A stretch of 64,000 nt of DNA from Cohaesibacter celericrescens (GCF_002866925.1 NZ_PKUQ01000002.1:1-64000), one strand, 5' to 3'. Positions 38,259 to 48,705 are shown, counted from the first letter of the stretch. The notes: a model not told the origin generated them from the letters alone. Translations and numbers: made by a program.

Positions 38259-39493
38259 CAGACGAACTGAATGAACCGTGGCTCAATATTATCGGTATTG
38301 GTGAAGGCGGAACGGATGATGTGAGCGATCTTGGGTGGTCGTTGATTGCTCAGAGCAAGACTATTATTGGCGGACAGCGTCATTTGGCCATGATAGCTGA
38401 TGATTTGACACCCGATGCGGAACGCATTGTCTGGCCATCGCCTTTTTCTAAAATTTATGCGGAACTCGAAAAAATTCGCGGACAGCAAGTCGTAATTTTG
38501 GCCAGCGGGGACCCGATGTGTTTTGGCATTGGTGGGACACTTACCCGCCATTTTGATAGGTCCGAAATGCGCGTATTGCCTGCGCCCAGTTCATTCAGTC
38601 TGGCCGCCAGTCGCCTCGGTTGGCCGCTTAACAAAACATCACAATTGACCATTCATGGGCGCAATCCGGCTTCTTTGCTCCCGCATTATACGCCCGGAGC
38701 GCGGTTATTTATTCTGTCCAAGGACAGCACATCCCCTTCATTGGTTGCAAAGCAATTATGCAATCAAGGGATTGAAAACGCTTCAATCACCGTGCTTGAG
38801 CACTTGGGTGGTGACAAAGAAAAAATCATCGAAAGTGACGCGCGCACGATCAAAAACGGCGGTGAAACTTTGCGTTTTGCGGATCTGAATGTGCTGGCTG
38901 TTGCTCTGCCCGATCAATTGCCGCATTGGCTGCCCACCATTGCAGGCTTGCCGGATGATGCTTTTGAACATGATGGCAAAATGACCAAGCGGGATATCCG
39001 CGCGAGTGCTCTGGCTAAGCTTGCCCCACACCCCAATGCCCTACTGTGGGACGTTGGTACCGGCTGCGGTTCCATTGCTATTGAATGGATGCGCAGCCAC
39101 GCCAGTTGCCGCGCAGTTGGCATTGAACCACAAGAAAAGCGCAGAGTATTTGCCGAGCATAACGCACAGCAATTGGGTACTCCCGGTTTGCGATTGTTGG
39201 CAAGCCAAGCGCCAGATGGATTGCGCGGAGAGGAAGCGCCTGACGCGATCTTTATTGGCGGCGGTTTATCCGTTGATGTGGTCAATTTTTGCCTCAGGGC
39301 CCTTAAACCTCGGGGCCGTCTGGTCGCCCACGCAGTGACTTTAGGATCGGAGCGCTTGCTGCTCGAAATGTTTGAACGCCACGGCGGTGACTTGACCCGC
39401 CTGTCCATTGCCAAAGCGTCCCCTGTAGGGCCGCATTTCGGGTGGAAAACCTCGATGCCTGTCACCCAATGGGCGTTTGTAAAAGACGCATAG
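38255..39493 (+). CDS. cobL: precorrin-6Y C5,15-methyltransferase (decarboxylating) CobL
   Basis: The 412-residue protein is the CbiE-CbiT fusion. The N-terminal tetrapyrrole methylase domain (about 1-205) starts with WLNIIGIGEGG and contains VVILASGDPMCFGIGGTL. The C-terminal CbiT-like SAM-dependent domain (about 235-400) carries DVGTGCGSIAIEWMR. It methylates C5 and C15 and removes the C12 acetate carboxyl. Length is normal for CobL. Confidence 0.96.
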   Translation: MTDELNEPWLNIIGIGEGGTDDVSDLGWSLIAQSKTIIGGQRHLAMIADDLTPDAERIVWPSPFSKIYAELEKIRGQQVVILASGDPMCFGIGGTLTRHFDRSEMRVLPAPSSFSLAASRLGWPLNKTSQLTIHGRNPASLLPHYTPGARLFILSKDSTSPSLVAKQLCNQGIENASITVLEHLGGDKEKIIESDARTIKNGGETLRFADLNVLAVALPDQLPHWLPTIAGLPDDAFEHDGKMTKRDIRASALAKLAPHPNALLWDVGTGCGSIAIEWMRSHASCRAVGIEPQEKRRVFAEHNAQQLGTPGLRLLASQAPDGLRGEEAPDAIFIGGGLSVDVVNFCLRALKPRGRLVAHAVTLGSERLLLEMFERHGGDLTRLSIAKASPVGPHFGWKTSMPVTQWAFVKDA

Positions 39494-39505
39494 CCCTCAC
39501 AAATT

Positions 39506-40243
39506 ATGACTCAGAGACAAAATATGAAAACTGAAAATCAAGGCACTCTTTATGGTGTCGGTGTTGGCCCCGGAGATCCAGAACTTCTAAGCTTGAAAGC
39601 TGCGCGCCTTATTGGCAACGCCGCAGTTATTGCATATCCCGCACCGGAAGGCGGCGAAAGCTTTGCCCGATCCATCGCCAGCGCATTCATTCCCAATCAA
39701 TGTATCGAAATCGCCATGCCGGTACCCATGCGCACTGAGCGTTTTGCGGCACAATCGGTTTATGATGATGGCGCAAAAGATATTGCCGACCATCTCAGGG
39801 CGGGTCGCGATGTCGTTGTGTTGTGTGAAGGCGATCCGTTCTTTTATGGCAGCTTCATGTATCTGCACAATCGCCTTGCCGATCAATTCAACGTCGAAAT
39901 CGTATCAGGGGTTTCATCACTTGTTGCCTGCGCCGGTCGTTTGGCTCAACCGCTTGCCGGACGCAATGATGTGCTGACCATATTAACCGGCCCTATGGAC
40001 GATGACGCATTGGAACAACGCCTTTTATTGGGCGGATCCTTTGTGATCATGAAAGTGGGGCGTCATTTGCCTCGACTTCGGGCACTTTTGGATAAATTGG
40101 GCCTGTTGTCCAATTCTGGTTATGTCGAGCGAGCAACACTGCCAACCGAGAAAGTCATGCCGTTGGCTGATGTTGATGAAAGCTGCGTTCCCTATTTTTC
40201 AATGATCCTTATTTATGACGGAGATGAAGCATGGAAGAAATGA
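39506..40243 (+). CDS. cobI: precorrin-2 C20-methyltransferase CobI
   Basis: The 245-residue tetrapyrrole methylase has the N-terminal GTLYGVGVGPGDPELLSLKA and VVVLCEGDPFFYGSFMYL substrate/SAM loops of CobI/CbiL. It makes precorrin-3A, or cobalt-factor III if cobalt is already in. Neither in-frame ATG (39506 or 39524) has a strong ribosome-binding site; the second would shorten the protein by six residues. It overlaps the cbiG-cobJ gene by 13 bases. Confidence 0.95.
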   Translation: MTQRQNMKTENQGTLYGVGVGPGDPELLSLKAARLIGNAAVIAYPAPEGGESFARSIASAFIPNQCIEIAMPVPMRTERFAAQSVYDDGAKDIADHLRAGRDVVVLCEGDPFFYGSFMYLHNRLADQFNVEIVSGVSSLVACAGRLAQPLAGRNDVLTILTGPMDDDALEQRLLLGGSFVIMKVGRHLPRLRALLDKLGLLSNSGYVERATLPTEKVMPLADVDESCVPYFSMILIYDGDEAWKK

Positions 40244-42093
40244 ACCGATCCATCGCGATTGTTTGCCCGTCAAAAGCAGCCATAAGACTCGCCAATCAAA
40301 TCAAGTCAGTCCTCGTTGAGCATGGCCGTTCCGTTGTTGTGCATGCCAAATCCGATGTGACAGACGCGGACGTTCCATTTACGGATACCATCAGTCATAT
40401 CCGCGACCTATTTACTGGCGGAAAAGACATCGTTGCACTTTGTGCTAGCGGCATCGTCATCCGCGCATTGGCTCCGGTGCTGGATAGCAAATTTAACGAA
40501 CCAGCTGTTCTGGCTGTATCGCGCGACGCGTTATCTGTGGTGCCATTGCTGGGTGGGCATCATGGTGCGAATGATCTGGCCCGTTTGATCGCTAAGGGGC
40601 TGGATGCCCATGCTGCGGTGACCACGGCTGGCGACTGCCGGTTCCGGTTGGCGCTTGATAATCCTCCAGCAGGTTGGAAGCTACAAAACCCGCGTTCTGC
40701 TGGCCCTGTGATGGCGAAAATCGTCGATGGGACTGCCGTTCAGGTGGATGATAGTCTTGACTGGATCAAGGATGGCAAGCTTGTCATTTCAAATGAAGCA
40801 GATATCAAGCTCATCTCCTCAATCGAAATGGCATCTCCTGAAAAGTCTGAGACCGCACTGGTTTACAGTCCCCAACGATTGGCCGTTGGCGTTGGGTGTG
40901 AAAGAGGTGTTTCGCCCGATCACTTGATTGCCCATATTGAGGCGACCCTTGCGAGTGCCAATCTGTCTCGCGAAGCTATTGGCATGATTGCTTCTGTTGA
41001 TTTGAAAATGGATGAAGCTGCCATTCATCACGCAGCAGCACATTTTGGTGTATCCGCACGGTTCTTTTCGGTGTCAGAATTAGAAGCGCAAAAAGATAAA
41101 CTTCAAACCCCGTCAGACGTTGTTTTTGCTGAAGTTGGTTGCCACGGCGTTGCTGAAGGCGCTGCACTGGCCGCTGCGGGAGTGTCTGGCTCTTTGCTAG
41201 TCGCCAAGGTCAAATCCGACAAAGCCACTTGCGCAATTGGCCTTGCTGCAGAGCCTTTTTCAAGTGCCCTGCCCGGTCAAAAGCGCGGACACTTATCAGT
41301 GGTCGGCATTGGTCCGGGGCAATCGGAATGGCGTACACCAGAAGCCAGCAATCGGATTGCCGAAGCCGAGGAATTGGTCGGCTATGGTCTCTATATTGAC
41401 TTGCTTGGATCTTTAGCTGACGGCAAAACCCGCAGTGACTTCCCATTGGGTGGCGAAGAAGATCGGTGCCGCTATGCGCTTGAACAAGCAGGAAAGGGAC
41501 ATAATGTTGCTTTGATCTGCTCGGGCGATGCTGGCATATATGCCATGGGTGCTTTGGTAATGGAGTTGCTCGATCGATCTGAAGATGCTGGAGGCGTATC
41601 CGCTGCCGCCAAACGGATCGAACTCACCCATGTGCCTGGGGTTTCTGCCTTGCAGGCCGCATCCGCAAGGTTTGGCGCTCTGCTGGGGCATGACTTCTGC
41701 ACGATCTCGCTTTCAGATTTGCTGACACCTTGGGAGACCATAGTTCAACGTCTGGAAGCCGCCGCGCAAGGTGACTTTGTCGTGGCCTTTTATAATCCGG
41801 TCTCAAAAAAGAGACGAACACAACTCGCGCGTGCCAAAGAGATATTGCTGGCCCATCGCCCACCAGAAACCCCCGTCTTGCTAGCTTCCAATTTGGGCCG
41901 AGAAACCGAAAATCTGCGCATCAGGACATTGTCTGAACTGGAAGTGGATGAGGTTGATATGTTGACGGTTGTTCTGGTCGGTTCGTCTCAATCTAGGAAA
42001 ATACAATCAGGTGATCGCTCTGTTGGGGACAATGGCTGGCAAGCCTACACCCCGCGCGGTTATGCGAAACGAATTGATGCCGAGAAAAGCTGA
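40231..42093 (+). CDS. cobJ: CbiG-CobJ fusion protein
   Basis: The 620-residue protein joins two activities. Residues about 1-340 are full-length CbiG: the N-terminal domain (IVALCASGIVIRALAPVL and PLLGGHHGANDLARLIA), a middle region, and the CobE-like C-terminal domain (LAVGVGCERGVSPDHL and VFAEVGCHGVAEGAAL). Residues about 350-605 are the C17-methyltransferase CobJ/CbiH, with LSVVGIGPGQSEWRTPEA, ALICSGDAGIYAMGALVMEL and VVAFYNPVSKKRRTQL. CbiG opens the delta-lactone of cobalt-precorrin-5A and CobJ/CbiH performs ring contraction, so the fusion links consecutive steps. A separate cobE or cobG is not seen. Confidence 0.94.
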   Translation: MEEMNRSIAIVCPSKAAIRLANQIKSVLVEHGRSVVVHAKSDVTDADVPFTDTISHIRDLFTGGKDIVALCASGIVIRALAPVLDSKFNEPAVLAVSRDALSVVPLLGGHHGANDLARLIAKGLDAHAAVTTAGDCRFRLALDNPPAGWKLQNPRSAGPVMAKIVDGTAVQVDDSLDWIKDGKLVISNEADIKLISSIEMASPEKSETALVYSPQRLAVGVGCERGVSPDHLIAHIEATLASANLSREAIGMIASVDLKMDEAAIHHAAAHFGVSARFFSVSELEAQKDKLQTPSDVVFAEVGCHGVAEGAALAAAGVSGSLLVAKVKSDKATCAIGLAAEPFSSALPGQKRGHLSVVGIGPGQSEWRTPEASNRIAEAEELVGYGLYIDLLGSLADGKTRSDFPLGGEEDRCRYALEQAGKGHNVALICSGDAGIYAMGALVMELLDRSEDAGGVSAAAKRIELTHVPGVSALQAASARFGALLGHDFCTISLSDLLTPWETIVQRLEAAAQGDFVVAFYNPVSKKRRTQLARAKEILLAHRPPETPVLLASNLGRETENLRIRTLSELEVDEVDMLTVVLVGSSQSRKIQSGDRSVGDNGWQAYTPRGYAKRIDAEKS

Positions 42094-42147
42094 ATTGAAG
42101 TGCAATAAAATGCGCTTCACCACGAGCGCGGTTACAAAGGAAATGAA

Positions 42148-42939
42148 ATGACAGTCTATTTTATCGGCGCAGGCCCTGGTGCTCCGGATTTAATCACTGT
42201 ACGCGGCCTCAAATTGATACAACGTTGCCCCGTTTGTCTTTATGCAGGATCCCTGGTGCCAGAGGCGATTGTCGTCGAGGCTCCCGAGACTGCTTTGGTC
42301 AAAGACACCGCGCCTATGCATCTTGATGAAATAATCGAGGACATCCGGATTGCCCATGAGAATGGCCATGACGTTGCACGAGTGCATTCTGGTGATCCTT
42401 CCATCTATGGTGCCATTGCTGAACAGATGCGACGCCTTAAAGTCTTGGGCATCGACTATGAAGTGGTGCCCGGCGTTCCGGCCTTTGCTGCAGCTGCCGC
42501 CGCTATTGGTGCTGAACTGACGGTTCCCGGCATTGCACAGACAATCATTTTAACGCGAACTGCGATGAAATCCTCCTCGATGCCGGAAGGCGAAAGCCTT
42601 GATATATTGGGAAGATCAGGCGCGACACTTGCCATTCATCTATCTATTCGCAACATTCCGCAAATCGAGCGAGAGCTAACACCTCATTATGGCGCAGATT
42701 GCCCCGTCGTGGTCGCCTATCGTGTTGGCTGGCCCGATCAGGCATTCATTCATGGTACGCTTTCAACCATTCGGCAAAAGGTTCGCGCCGAGAAAATCAC
42801 GCGCACAGCACTCATTTTGGTGGGGCCGGCCATGGCCGCGCAAGAGTTTGAGGATTCCAAACTCTATGATTCCGAGTTTTCACATGTTTTGCGGATTGGG
42901 GCAAAAGGGGAAGTCGGGCCTGAAGCCACAGAAGTGTGA
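42148..42939 (+). CDS. cobM: precorrin-4 C11-methyltransferase CobM
   Basis: The 263-residue CobM/CbiF enzyme has VYFIGAGPGAPDLITVRGL, VCLYAGSLVPEAIV, DVARVHSGDPSIYGAIAEQM and VVPGVPAFAAAAAAIGAEL, all typical. AAAGGAAATGAA precedes the ATG. It is the last gene of the cobH operon and converges on cobB with only 15 bases between stops; no terminator is visible there. Confidence 0.96.
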   Translation: MTVYFIGAGPGAPDLITVRGLKLIQRCPVCLYAGSLVPEAIVVEAPETALVKDTAPMHLDEIIEDIRIAHENGHDVARVHSGDPSIYGAIAEQMRRLKVLGIDYEVVPGVPAFAAAAAAIGAELTVPGIAQTIILTRTAMKSSSMPEGESLDILGRSGATLAIHLSIRNIPQIERELTPHYGADCPVVVAYRVGWPDQAFIHGTLSTIRQKVRAEKITRTALILVGPAMAAQEFEDSKLYDSEFSHVLRIGAKGEVGPEATEV

Positions 42940-42954
42940 GTCCGATTAACCGCC

Positions 42955-44292
42955 TTACGCAGGTGCAATAATATGGGCAAAGGATCCATGGACGCTGCCG
43001 ATCCTTTGTCCCATTGCACCCAAATCTTTCCCTGCGGCTGAATGAGCATTAAAGAGCGGTTCGCATATGCCCTGCCATGTGACCGTGGCATAGTGGAATT
43101 CGTGCGCAGTTAGGCTTTCGCCCCAAGGCAAAGTTGAACTATGGGTAAGTTTCCTATACCCCAATTTTAACTTAGTGTCTTGAAAGCTAGTCGTTACGGG
43201 CAGCAAATTCAGCATGGCATATTCACACCCTTGCTTTGATAGGATAGACCGGCCAAGCACCATATAACCACCGCATTCAGCAAAAATACATTTTGAACGC
43301 GCCGCTGCATCCTCCATCCGTTGCCGGAACGTAGTTGCTTGCTGTAACGCATCCAGATGCAATTCTGGATAACCTCCCGGCAAATAGATCGCATCGGCAT
43401 CAAGTGATGGCGCCTCGTCTTGCAGAGGTGAGAAAAACGATAGTTCGGCCCCCTGCTCTTGCCAGTCTGATAGCAAATGCGGATAAATGAATGTAAAGGC
43501 TTCATCCCGTGCAATCGCAATGCGTTGCCCGATCGGCTTCAGTTTGAATGGGGAGTTTAATGCCCCTGAGTGGTTTTCAGTTGTATTTGTGTGAGAATTT
43601 GCCAACTGTATGATCGCATCAAGATCTACATATTGACCAACATGATCTGCAATATCATCTATTCTATCAGACAGTTCGCTGTGTTCATTCGCCTGTATCA
43701 ATCCGAGATGTCGAGACGGCAGAACCAGCTTTTCTGAAGAACGCACCACACCCATTACCGGCAAATTGATTTTAGCAAATGCCTCTCGCAATAACATTTC
43801 ATGCGCAACCGATCCAACCCGATTGAGAAGCACACCGCCTATAGATATATCAAAATCAAACCTGCGAAGCCCCTGAGCTATAGCCGCCGCGGTTTGGGCT
43901 TGTCCTTTGACATCCAACACCAAAAGGACAGGAAGCTTCAGTATGCGGGCAAGATTTGCCGTTGACCCCTGCCCACCGGCAGCCCCGTCAAACAACCCCA
44001 TGACCCCTTCTACGAACAGGAATTCACTTTGAAATGCGTGGCTTTCACTGCGAGACAAGATATCAACTGGACGCATAGCCCATGGATCGAGATTGATAGA
44101 TGTGGCACCAGATGCCACGGCGTGAAACGCTGGATCAATATAATCGGGACCACATTTTGCCGGTGCAACGACCAGCCCTCGCCGCGTTAACAAGCGCTGC
44201 AAACCCAATGAAAGCGTTGTTTTCCCCGAATTGGAGCTGCTGGCCGCCAATATCAGGCCGGTTTGCACGTGCGTGGAGGATTGAACTGCCAT
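42955..44292 (-). CDS. cobB: cobyrinic acid a,c-diamide synthase CobB
   Basis: The 445-residue glutamine-dependent amidotransferase has the nucleotide loop LAASSSNSGKTTLSLGL (about 15-31), FVEGVMGLFDGAAG, and a class-I glutaminase domain (about 255-440) with the nucleophile Cys in IFAECGGYMVLG. It amidates the a and c side chains of the (hydrogeno)cobyrinate ring. It lies 20 bases downstream of cobA on the same strand. It is unrelated to the sirtuin at 6.6 kb despite the shared symbol. Confidence 0.96.
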   Translation of the reverse strand: MAVQSSTHVQTGLILAASSSNSGKTTLSLGLQRLLTRRGLVVAPAKCGPDYIDPAFHAVASGATSINLDPWAMRPVDILSRSESHAFQSEFLFVEGVMGLFDGAAGGQGSTANLARILKLPVLLVLDVKGQAQTAAAIAQGLRRFDFDISIGGVLLNRVGSVAHEMLLREAFAKINLPVMGVVRSSEKLVLPSRHLGLIQANEHSELSDRIDDIADHVGQYVDLDAIIQLANSHTNTTENHSGALNSPFKLKPIGQRIAIARDEAFTFIYPHLLSDWQEQGAELSFFSPLQDEAPSLDADAIYLPGGYPELHLDALQQATTFRQRMEDAAARSKCIFAECGGYMVLGRSILSKQGCEYAMLNLLPVTTSFQDTKLKLGYRKLTHSSTLPWGESLTAHEFHYATVTWQGICEPLFNAHSAAGKDLGAMGQRIGSVHGSFAHIIAPA

Positions 44293-44312
44293 AATAACGT
44301 TGCGCTAACTGA

Positions 44313-45173
<861 letters not shown>

Positions 45174-45236
45174 GTTTTTTCCTGTTGTTACGTCTTTCGT
45201 ATGGCATATCAGTCTTGTGCGTTATATATCTGACCT

Positions 45237-46358
45237 ATGTCAGATCATACAGAAAAATCGGATAAAAATGTGCCCCTAAGGCGTGGCTGGACAACGGGAG
45301 CCTGTTCGACCGCGGCCACCAAGGCAGCGCTGACTGCGCTTGTTACCGGAGAGTTTCCAGATCCGGTGACGATTACACTACCAAAGGGACAAACTCCTGC
45401 CTTCGCACTGGCGTTTGAGCGATTGGAAGATCAGCATGCCGAAGCTGGAATCATCAAAGATGCAGGAGATGATCCCGACGTAACGCACGGTGCTTTGATC
45501 AAAGTAAAAGTAGCCTTTGGGCAACCTGAAAGCGGTGTTCGGTTCATTGCCGGAGAAGGCGTAGGAATGGTGACGCGCCCTGGTTTGCCGATTCCTGTTG
45601 GAGAACCGGCAATCAATCCTATGCCGCGCCAAATGATGCAGACTGTGGTGCAGGAGTTGTCCCGAAGCTATGGGTTTTCGCCTGATGTGGATATCACCAT
45701 TTCTGTACGTAACGGTGAAAAACTAGCGCAGAAGACATGGAATCCGCGCCTCGGTATCATGGGCGGTCTATCGATTTTGGGCACGACCGGCATTGTAATC
45801 CCCTTTTCCTGTTCAGCATGGATCCATTCCATTCATCGCGGCATTGATGTAGCCCGAGCGGGCGGTCACGACCATGTCGCAGGCTGCACCGGATCAACCT
45901 CCGAAAAGCGGGTCAAGGACCTATATGGTTTGCAGGATTTCTCCATGTTGGATATGGGGGACTTTGTTGGCGGCATGCTAAAATACTTACGCAAAAACCC
46001 CGTTCCGCGTGTGACCATCGGCGGCGGTTTTGCCAAACTGTCTAAGTTGGCCCAAGGGCATATGGATCTTCACTCCGGGCGTAGTCAGGTGGACTTTGAC
46101 TGGATGGCCGAGCAATTATTCGAGCTAGGCGCAGATTCGGGGCTTTTGGCCCGAGCGCGGCAAGCCAACAGTGCATTGGCCCTGCTGGAGGATGCCCAAC
46201 GCGAGTGTGTAGACATCGCCGGTGCGATTGCTTCTAAAGCACAACAACAAGCCTTATTGATGCTAAGACAGGCTCCTATCAAAGTTGATGTTGTTGTTGT
46301 TGGTCGCGATGGCAAACTGCTCGCGCGCACTCAGCCTCTGAATGCCGAGGATCAATGA
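45237..46358 (+). CDS. cbiD: cobalt-precorrin-5B C1-methyltransferase CbiD
   Basis: The 373-residue CbiD has RRGWTTGACSTAATKAAL (about 15-32), VGEPAINPMPRQMM, LGIMGGLSILGTTGIVIPFS and IGGGFAKLSKLAQGHMDLHS. It performs the C1 methylation of the early-cobalt pathway and replaces CobF, which is absent from the window. It overlaps cobK by 4 bases. Confidence 0.96.
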   Translation: MSDHTEKSDKNVPLRRGWTTGACSTAATKAALTALVTGEFPDPVTITLPKGQTPAFALAFERLEDQHAEAGIIKDAGDDPDVTHGALIKVKVAFGQPESGVRFIAGEGVGMVTRPGLPIPVGEPAINPMPRQMMQTVVQELSRSYGFSPDVDITISVRNGEKLAQKTWNPRLGIMGGLSILGTTGIVIPFSCSAWIHSIHRGIDVARAGGHDHVAGCTGSTSEKRVKDLYGLQDFSMLDMGDFVGGMLKYLRKNPVPRVTIGGGFAKLSKLAQGHMDLHSGRSQVDFDWMAEQLFELGADSGLLARARQANSALALLEDAQRECVDIAGAIASKAQQQALLMLRQAPIKVDVVVVGRDGKLLARTQPLNAEDQ

Positions 46359-47137
46359 CTGTGGGATTGCGTATTCTTCTACTGGGCGGAACACGTGAAG
46401 CGCGGTTACTGTTAGAACGACTCATCGCCCAGAAAAATCTCGACATAACCCTTTCTCTATCAGGGGCTTTGGGTAAAGACGCTACCTCTGCCTTTCGCAA
46501 AAGGATGTCGCAAAAGGATGGGATAGGCTTCAAAATCAGGACTGGCGGGTTTGGCGGTATTGATGGCTTGGTTGAGTTTATCACTGAACATAAGTTCAAC
46601 TTGATCATCGACGCCACGCATCCCTTTGCAATATCTATGAGTCAGAATGCCGTTGCTGCCGCGGATAATTTGGCCTGCCCTATCATTCGCTTTGCACGTC
46701 CAGCGTGGTTTCCGCAGACCGGCGATAATTGGATCCATGTTGACAGTCTTCAAGCAAGTTCCGAAGTTCTTGCGCAAGGCGCACGCGCCTTTTTGGCTAT
46801 AGGAAAGCAGTCTGCATTTCATTTTTCTCACCGTACAGACTGTCGGTTCCTCATTCGTAGCATCGAGGCCATGGATACGTCGATATTCCACAGTCCAGTT
46901 GACTGCATACAATCGATGCCTGAGGAAAGCGTGGCAGCAGAAATAGCTCTGATGAAGCGATATGAAATTGACTGTCTTGTCACAAAAAACTCTGGCGCAG
47001 CACAAGCCTACTACAAGGTTGAAGCTGCTCGTCTGCTGGGGATCGAAGTGGTCATGATCGACCGCCCTACGTTGCCACCTTGTCCTGAATTTTGCGCTTT
47101 TGATGAAACCATATCGTGGATCAATTGCCTTTCATAA
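46355..47137 (+). CDS. cobK: precorrin-6A reductase CobK
   Basis: The 260-residue CobK/CbiJ protein begins with ILLLGGTREARLLLERL, has LIIDATHPFAISMSQNAVAA and RFARPAWFP in the substrate region, and ends with LLGIEVVMIDRPTLPP. It reduces the C18-C19 double bond of (cobalt-)precorrin-6A with a reduced nicotinamide cofactor. It is translationally coupled to cbiD and is the last cobalamin gene in the window. Confidence 0.95.
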   Translation: MTVGLRILLLGGTREARLLLERLIAQKNLDITLSLSGALGKDATSAFRKRMSQKDGIGFKIRTGGFGGIDGLVEFITEHKFNLIIDATHPFAISMSQNAVAAADNLACPIIRFARPAWFPQTGDNWIHVDSLQASSEVLAQGARAFLAIGKQSAFHFSHRTDCRFLIRSIEAMDTSIFHSPVDCIQSMPEESVAAEIALMKRYEIDCLVTKNSGAAQAYYKVEAARLLGIEVVMIDRPTLPPCPEFCAFDETISWINCLS

Positions 47138-47546
47138 AAGCTCGAACCCACTTTTATTCACCGATGAACATATGGGCAGTTTTAAGGCAACCAACGAGTG
47201 AGCAGCGCCTCATCCATAAGCAAATCGCATCAAAACGGACTTCAAACACCAATCCGCAGAGTGGTTGTCAAACAGTGAATATATCTATATTTCATAGCAC
47301 TAGCTTAGTTTTTGGCATTGCCAATATAAGTGGCAATATAACAGTCATATGAAATTTCTTTAACGCAACAAATCTATTCTTTCGAATTTTATGCTTATGA
47401 TGTAATCTTTTTTTGTTGGTTTTCTGAAGCGTCAGGCGCGCATGCTCTTTAAGATGGTTTCACCAATCCAGACGATGATGATGACGACCCCCTTTCGTAT
47501 ATGAGGTGCGGCGGGGACAAGACCCTAAAGTCAAAGGAAATTGAAG
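47138..47546 (+). promoter_or_regulatory. AT-rich intergenic region and cold-shock leader
   Basis: About 410 bases without a convincing gene. The last 80 bases (from about 47465) resemble the untranslated leader of an alphaproteobacterial csp mRNA, including GGGGACAAGACCC and AAAGGAAA just before the start. No further element is identified. Confidence 0.45.
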
Positions 47547-47756
47547 ATGGCAACCGGAACTGTTAAGTGGTTTAACCCAACCAAAGGATTTGGCTTCATC
47601 GAGCCCTCCGAAGGTGGAACAGACGCTTTTGTTCATATTTCAGCGGTTGAGCGTTCTGGTCTGACGACCCTTACAGAAGGTCAGCAGGTCGAATATGAGA
47701 TGGTTGAAGGCCGTAACGGCAAGGAAAATGCGGACAATCTGAAAGTTGTTGGCTGA
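47547..47756 (+). CDS. CspA-family cold-shock protein
   Basis: The 69-residue single CSD protein has [17 protein letters not shown] and [10 protein letters not shown], the two RNA-binding motifs, with all key aromatics. It binds single-stranded nucleic acid. The ATG at 47547 follows AAAGGAAATTGAAG; the TTG two codons earlier is not needed. It has its own terminator. Confidence 0.96.
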   Translation: MATGTVKWFNPTKGFGFIEPSEGGTDAFVHISAVERSGLTTLTEGQQVEYEMVEGRNGKENADNLKVVG

Positions 47757-47795
47757 TTGCCTGTTCGTGACCATTAAAAGCTCCAATAAAAATCG

Positions 47796-47826
47796 AAAAC
47801 CCTGGTGCACTGCATCGGGGTTTTTG
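47796..47826 (+). terminator. terminator after the cold-shock gene
   Basis: AAAACCC and GGGGTTTT form the base of a stem around TGGTGCACTGCATC, followed by T-rich sequence. Confidence 0.75.
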
Positions 47827-47978
47827 CTTGCCTTTGAGGCTCTCCAATCACCTAGACCCATGATAATATGCATCGGATTGGTGAGAGCTTGGGATAAATA
47901 TCAAACTATTCAAAAATCTCGACTTTGCGGCTTGCGCTTTGTTCTAAAGCTTCCTATAAACCGCTTCACCAATAGCGA

Positions 47979-48053
47979 GTGCCCTTCGTCTAGCGGTTAG
48001 GACGCTGCCCTTTCACGGCGGTAACACGGGTTCGAGTCCCGTAGGGCATGCCA
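47979..48053 (+). tRNA. tRNA-Glu(UUC)
   Basis: A 75-nt cloverleaf with encoded CCA. The acceptor GTGCCCT pairs with AGGGCAT, the anticodon loop CTTTCAC gives anticodon TTC, and the T arm is CGGGTTCGAGTCCCG. Its 3' end is the left boundary of the mobile-element-rich region that follows. Confidence 0.97.
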
Positions 48054-48063
48054 TTGGTTACTT

Positions 48064-48099
48064 AAAGCCCTTGCAACTTAACTAGTTGCGAGGGCTTTT
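48064..48099. terminator. terminator after tRNA-Glu
   Basis: AAAGCCCTTGCAAC and GTTGCGAGGGCTTTT form a stem of about 13 pairs with one mismatch, followed by TTTTG. It may also stop the converging integrase remnant. Confidence 0.88.
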
Positions 48100-48101
48100 G
48101 T

Positions 48102-48480
48102 CTAACTATTGGCGGGGTTGGACAAATTCTCGAACTTGGCCATGCCACTATCTCCCAACCTAGTCCTGTTCGCTTTCTGAACATATTTTCGCGCTTCTTG
48201 CTGTGTTCGGTGTCCCAAATAGGCCATCACAGCAGCAGATCCTTTGTCATGGTGTGTTTCGAACCTGTCAATCTCGACGTCAGTCCATGTGTGATAACCG
48301 TCCGGATTATCTTTAAACCTCGTCACGCCTTTGGTTGGGTCGTTCATGATCAGCTCTATCTTTATTGCGTACCGGCAAAGGCGTCCGATTAGTTTCAGCA
48401 GTTTGTTGGCTGCCCAAGGGGGCGCGTGCTTTTGGCCGATCAGTGCCTCTACATGCTTGAACTTGAGGCTGGCAACCTGA
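48102..48480 (-). pseudogene. tyrosine recombinase (integrase) remnant with internal deletion
   Basis: On the minus strand an open stretch without a clear start reads KFKHVEALIGQKHAPPWAAN, then LLKLIGRLCRYAIK and TWTDVEIDRFETHH, which is the end of the N-terminal core-binding domain of a phage-type integrase. It then jumps to MAYLGHRTQQEARKYVQKAN, the end of the catalytic domain around the final His and Tyr. The segment carrying the first Arg and the His-x-x-Arg of the active site is missing. The deletion and the missing N-terminus make it non-functional. It lies directly after tRNA-Glu, the classic attachment-site arrangement. Confidence 0.85.
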
Positions 48481-48516
48481 ACCGCGCCGGGATTGCCGGA
48501 GGCTGATTTGTCTTAG

Positions 48517-48705
48517 TTACGCGGCCAGTTCCGATCTTTCCATTGCAGCATAGAAGTTTTCCTCTGCTTCAGCAGGCGGAATGTTGCCGATAGGTTCTAG
48601 CAAACGATGGTTGTTAAACCAATCCACCCATTCCAATGTGGCATATTCAATAGCTTCAAAGTTGCGCCATGGACCGCGGTGGTTGACCTGCTCCCCAATT
48701 CTCTA
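48517..48705 (-). pseudogene. IS3-family transposase OrfB, C-terminal fragment
   Basis: The minus strand reads HRGPWRNFEAIEYATLEWVD, then WFNNHRLLEPIGNIPPAEAE and ends at ELAA-stop. This is the C-terminus of an IS3-family OrfB; the rest, including the DDE triad, is absent. It abuts a second, different IS3 remnant. Confidence 0.88.

Noticed and set aside
45174..45236. Possible third cobalamin riboswitch between cobA and cbiD
   Set aside because: The gap is only 63 bases and lacks the B12 box.
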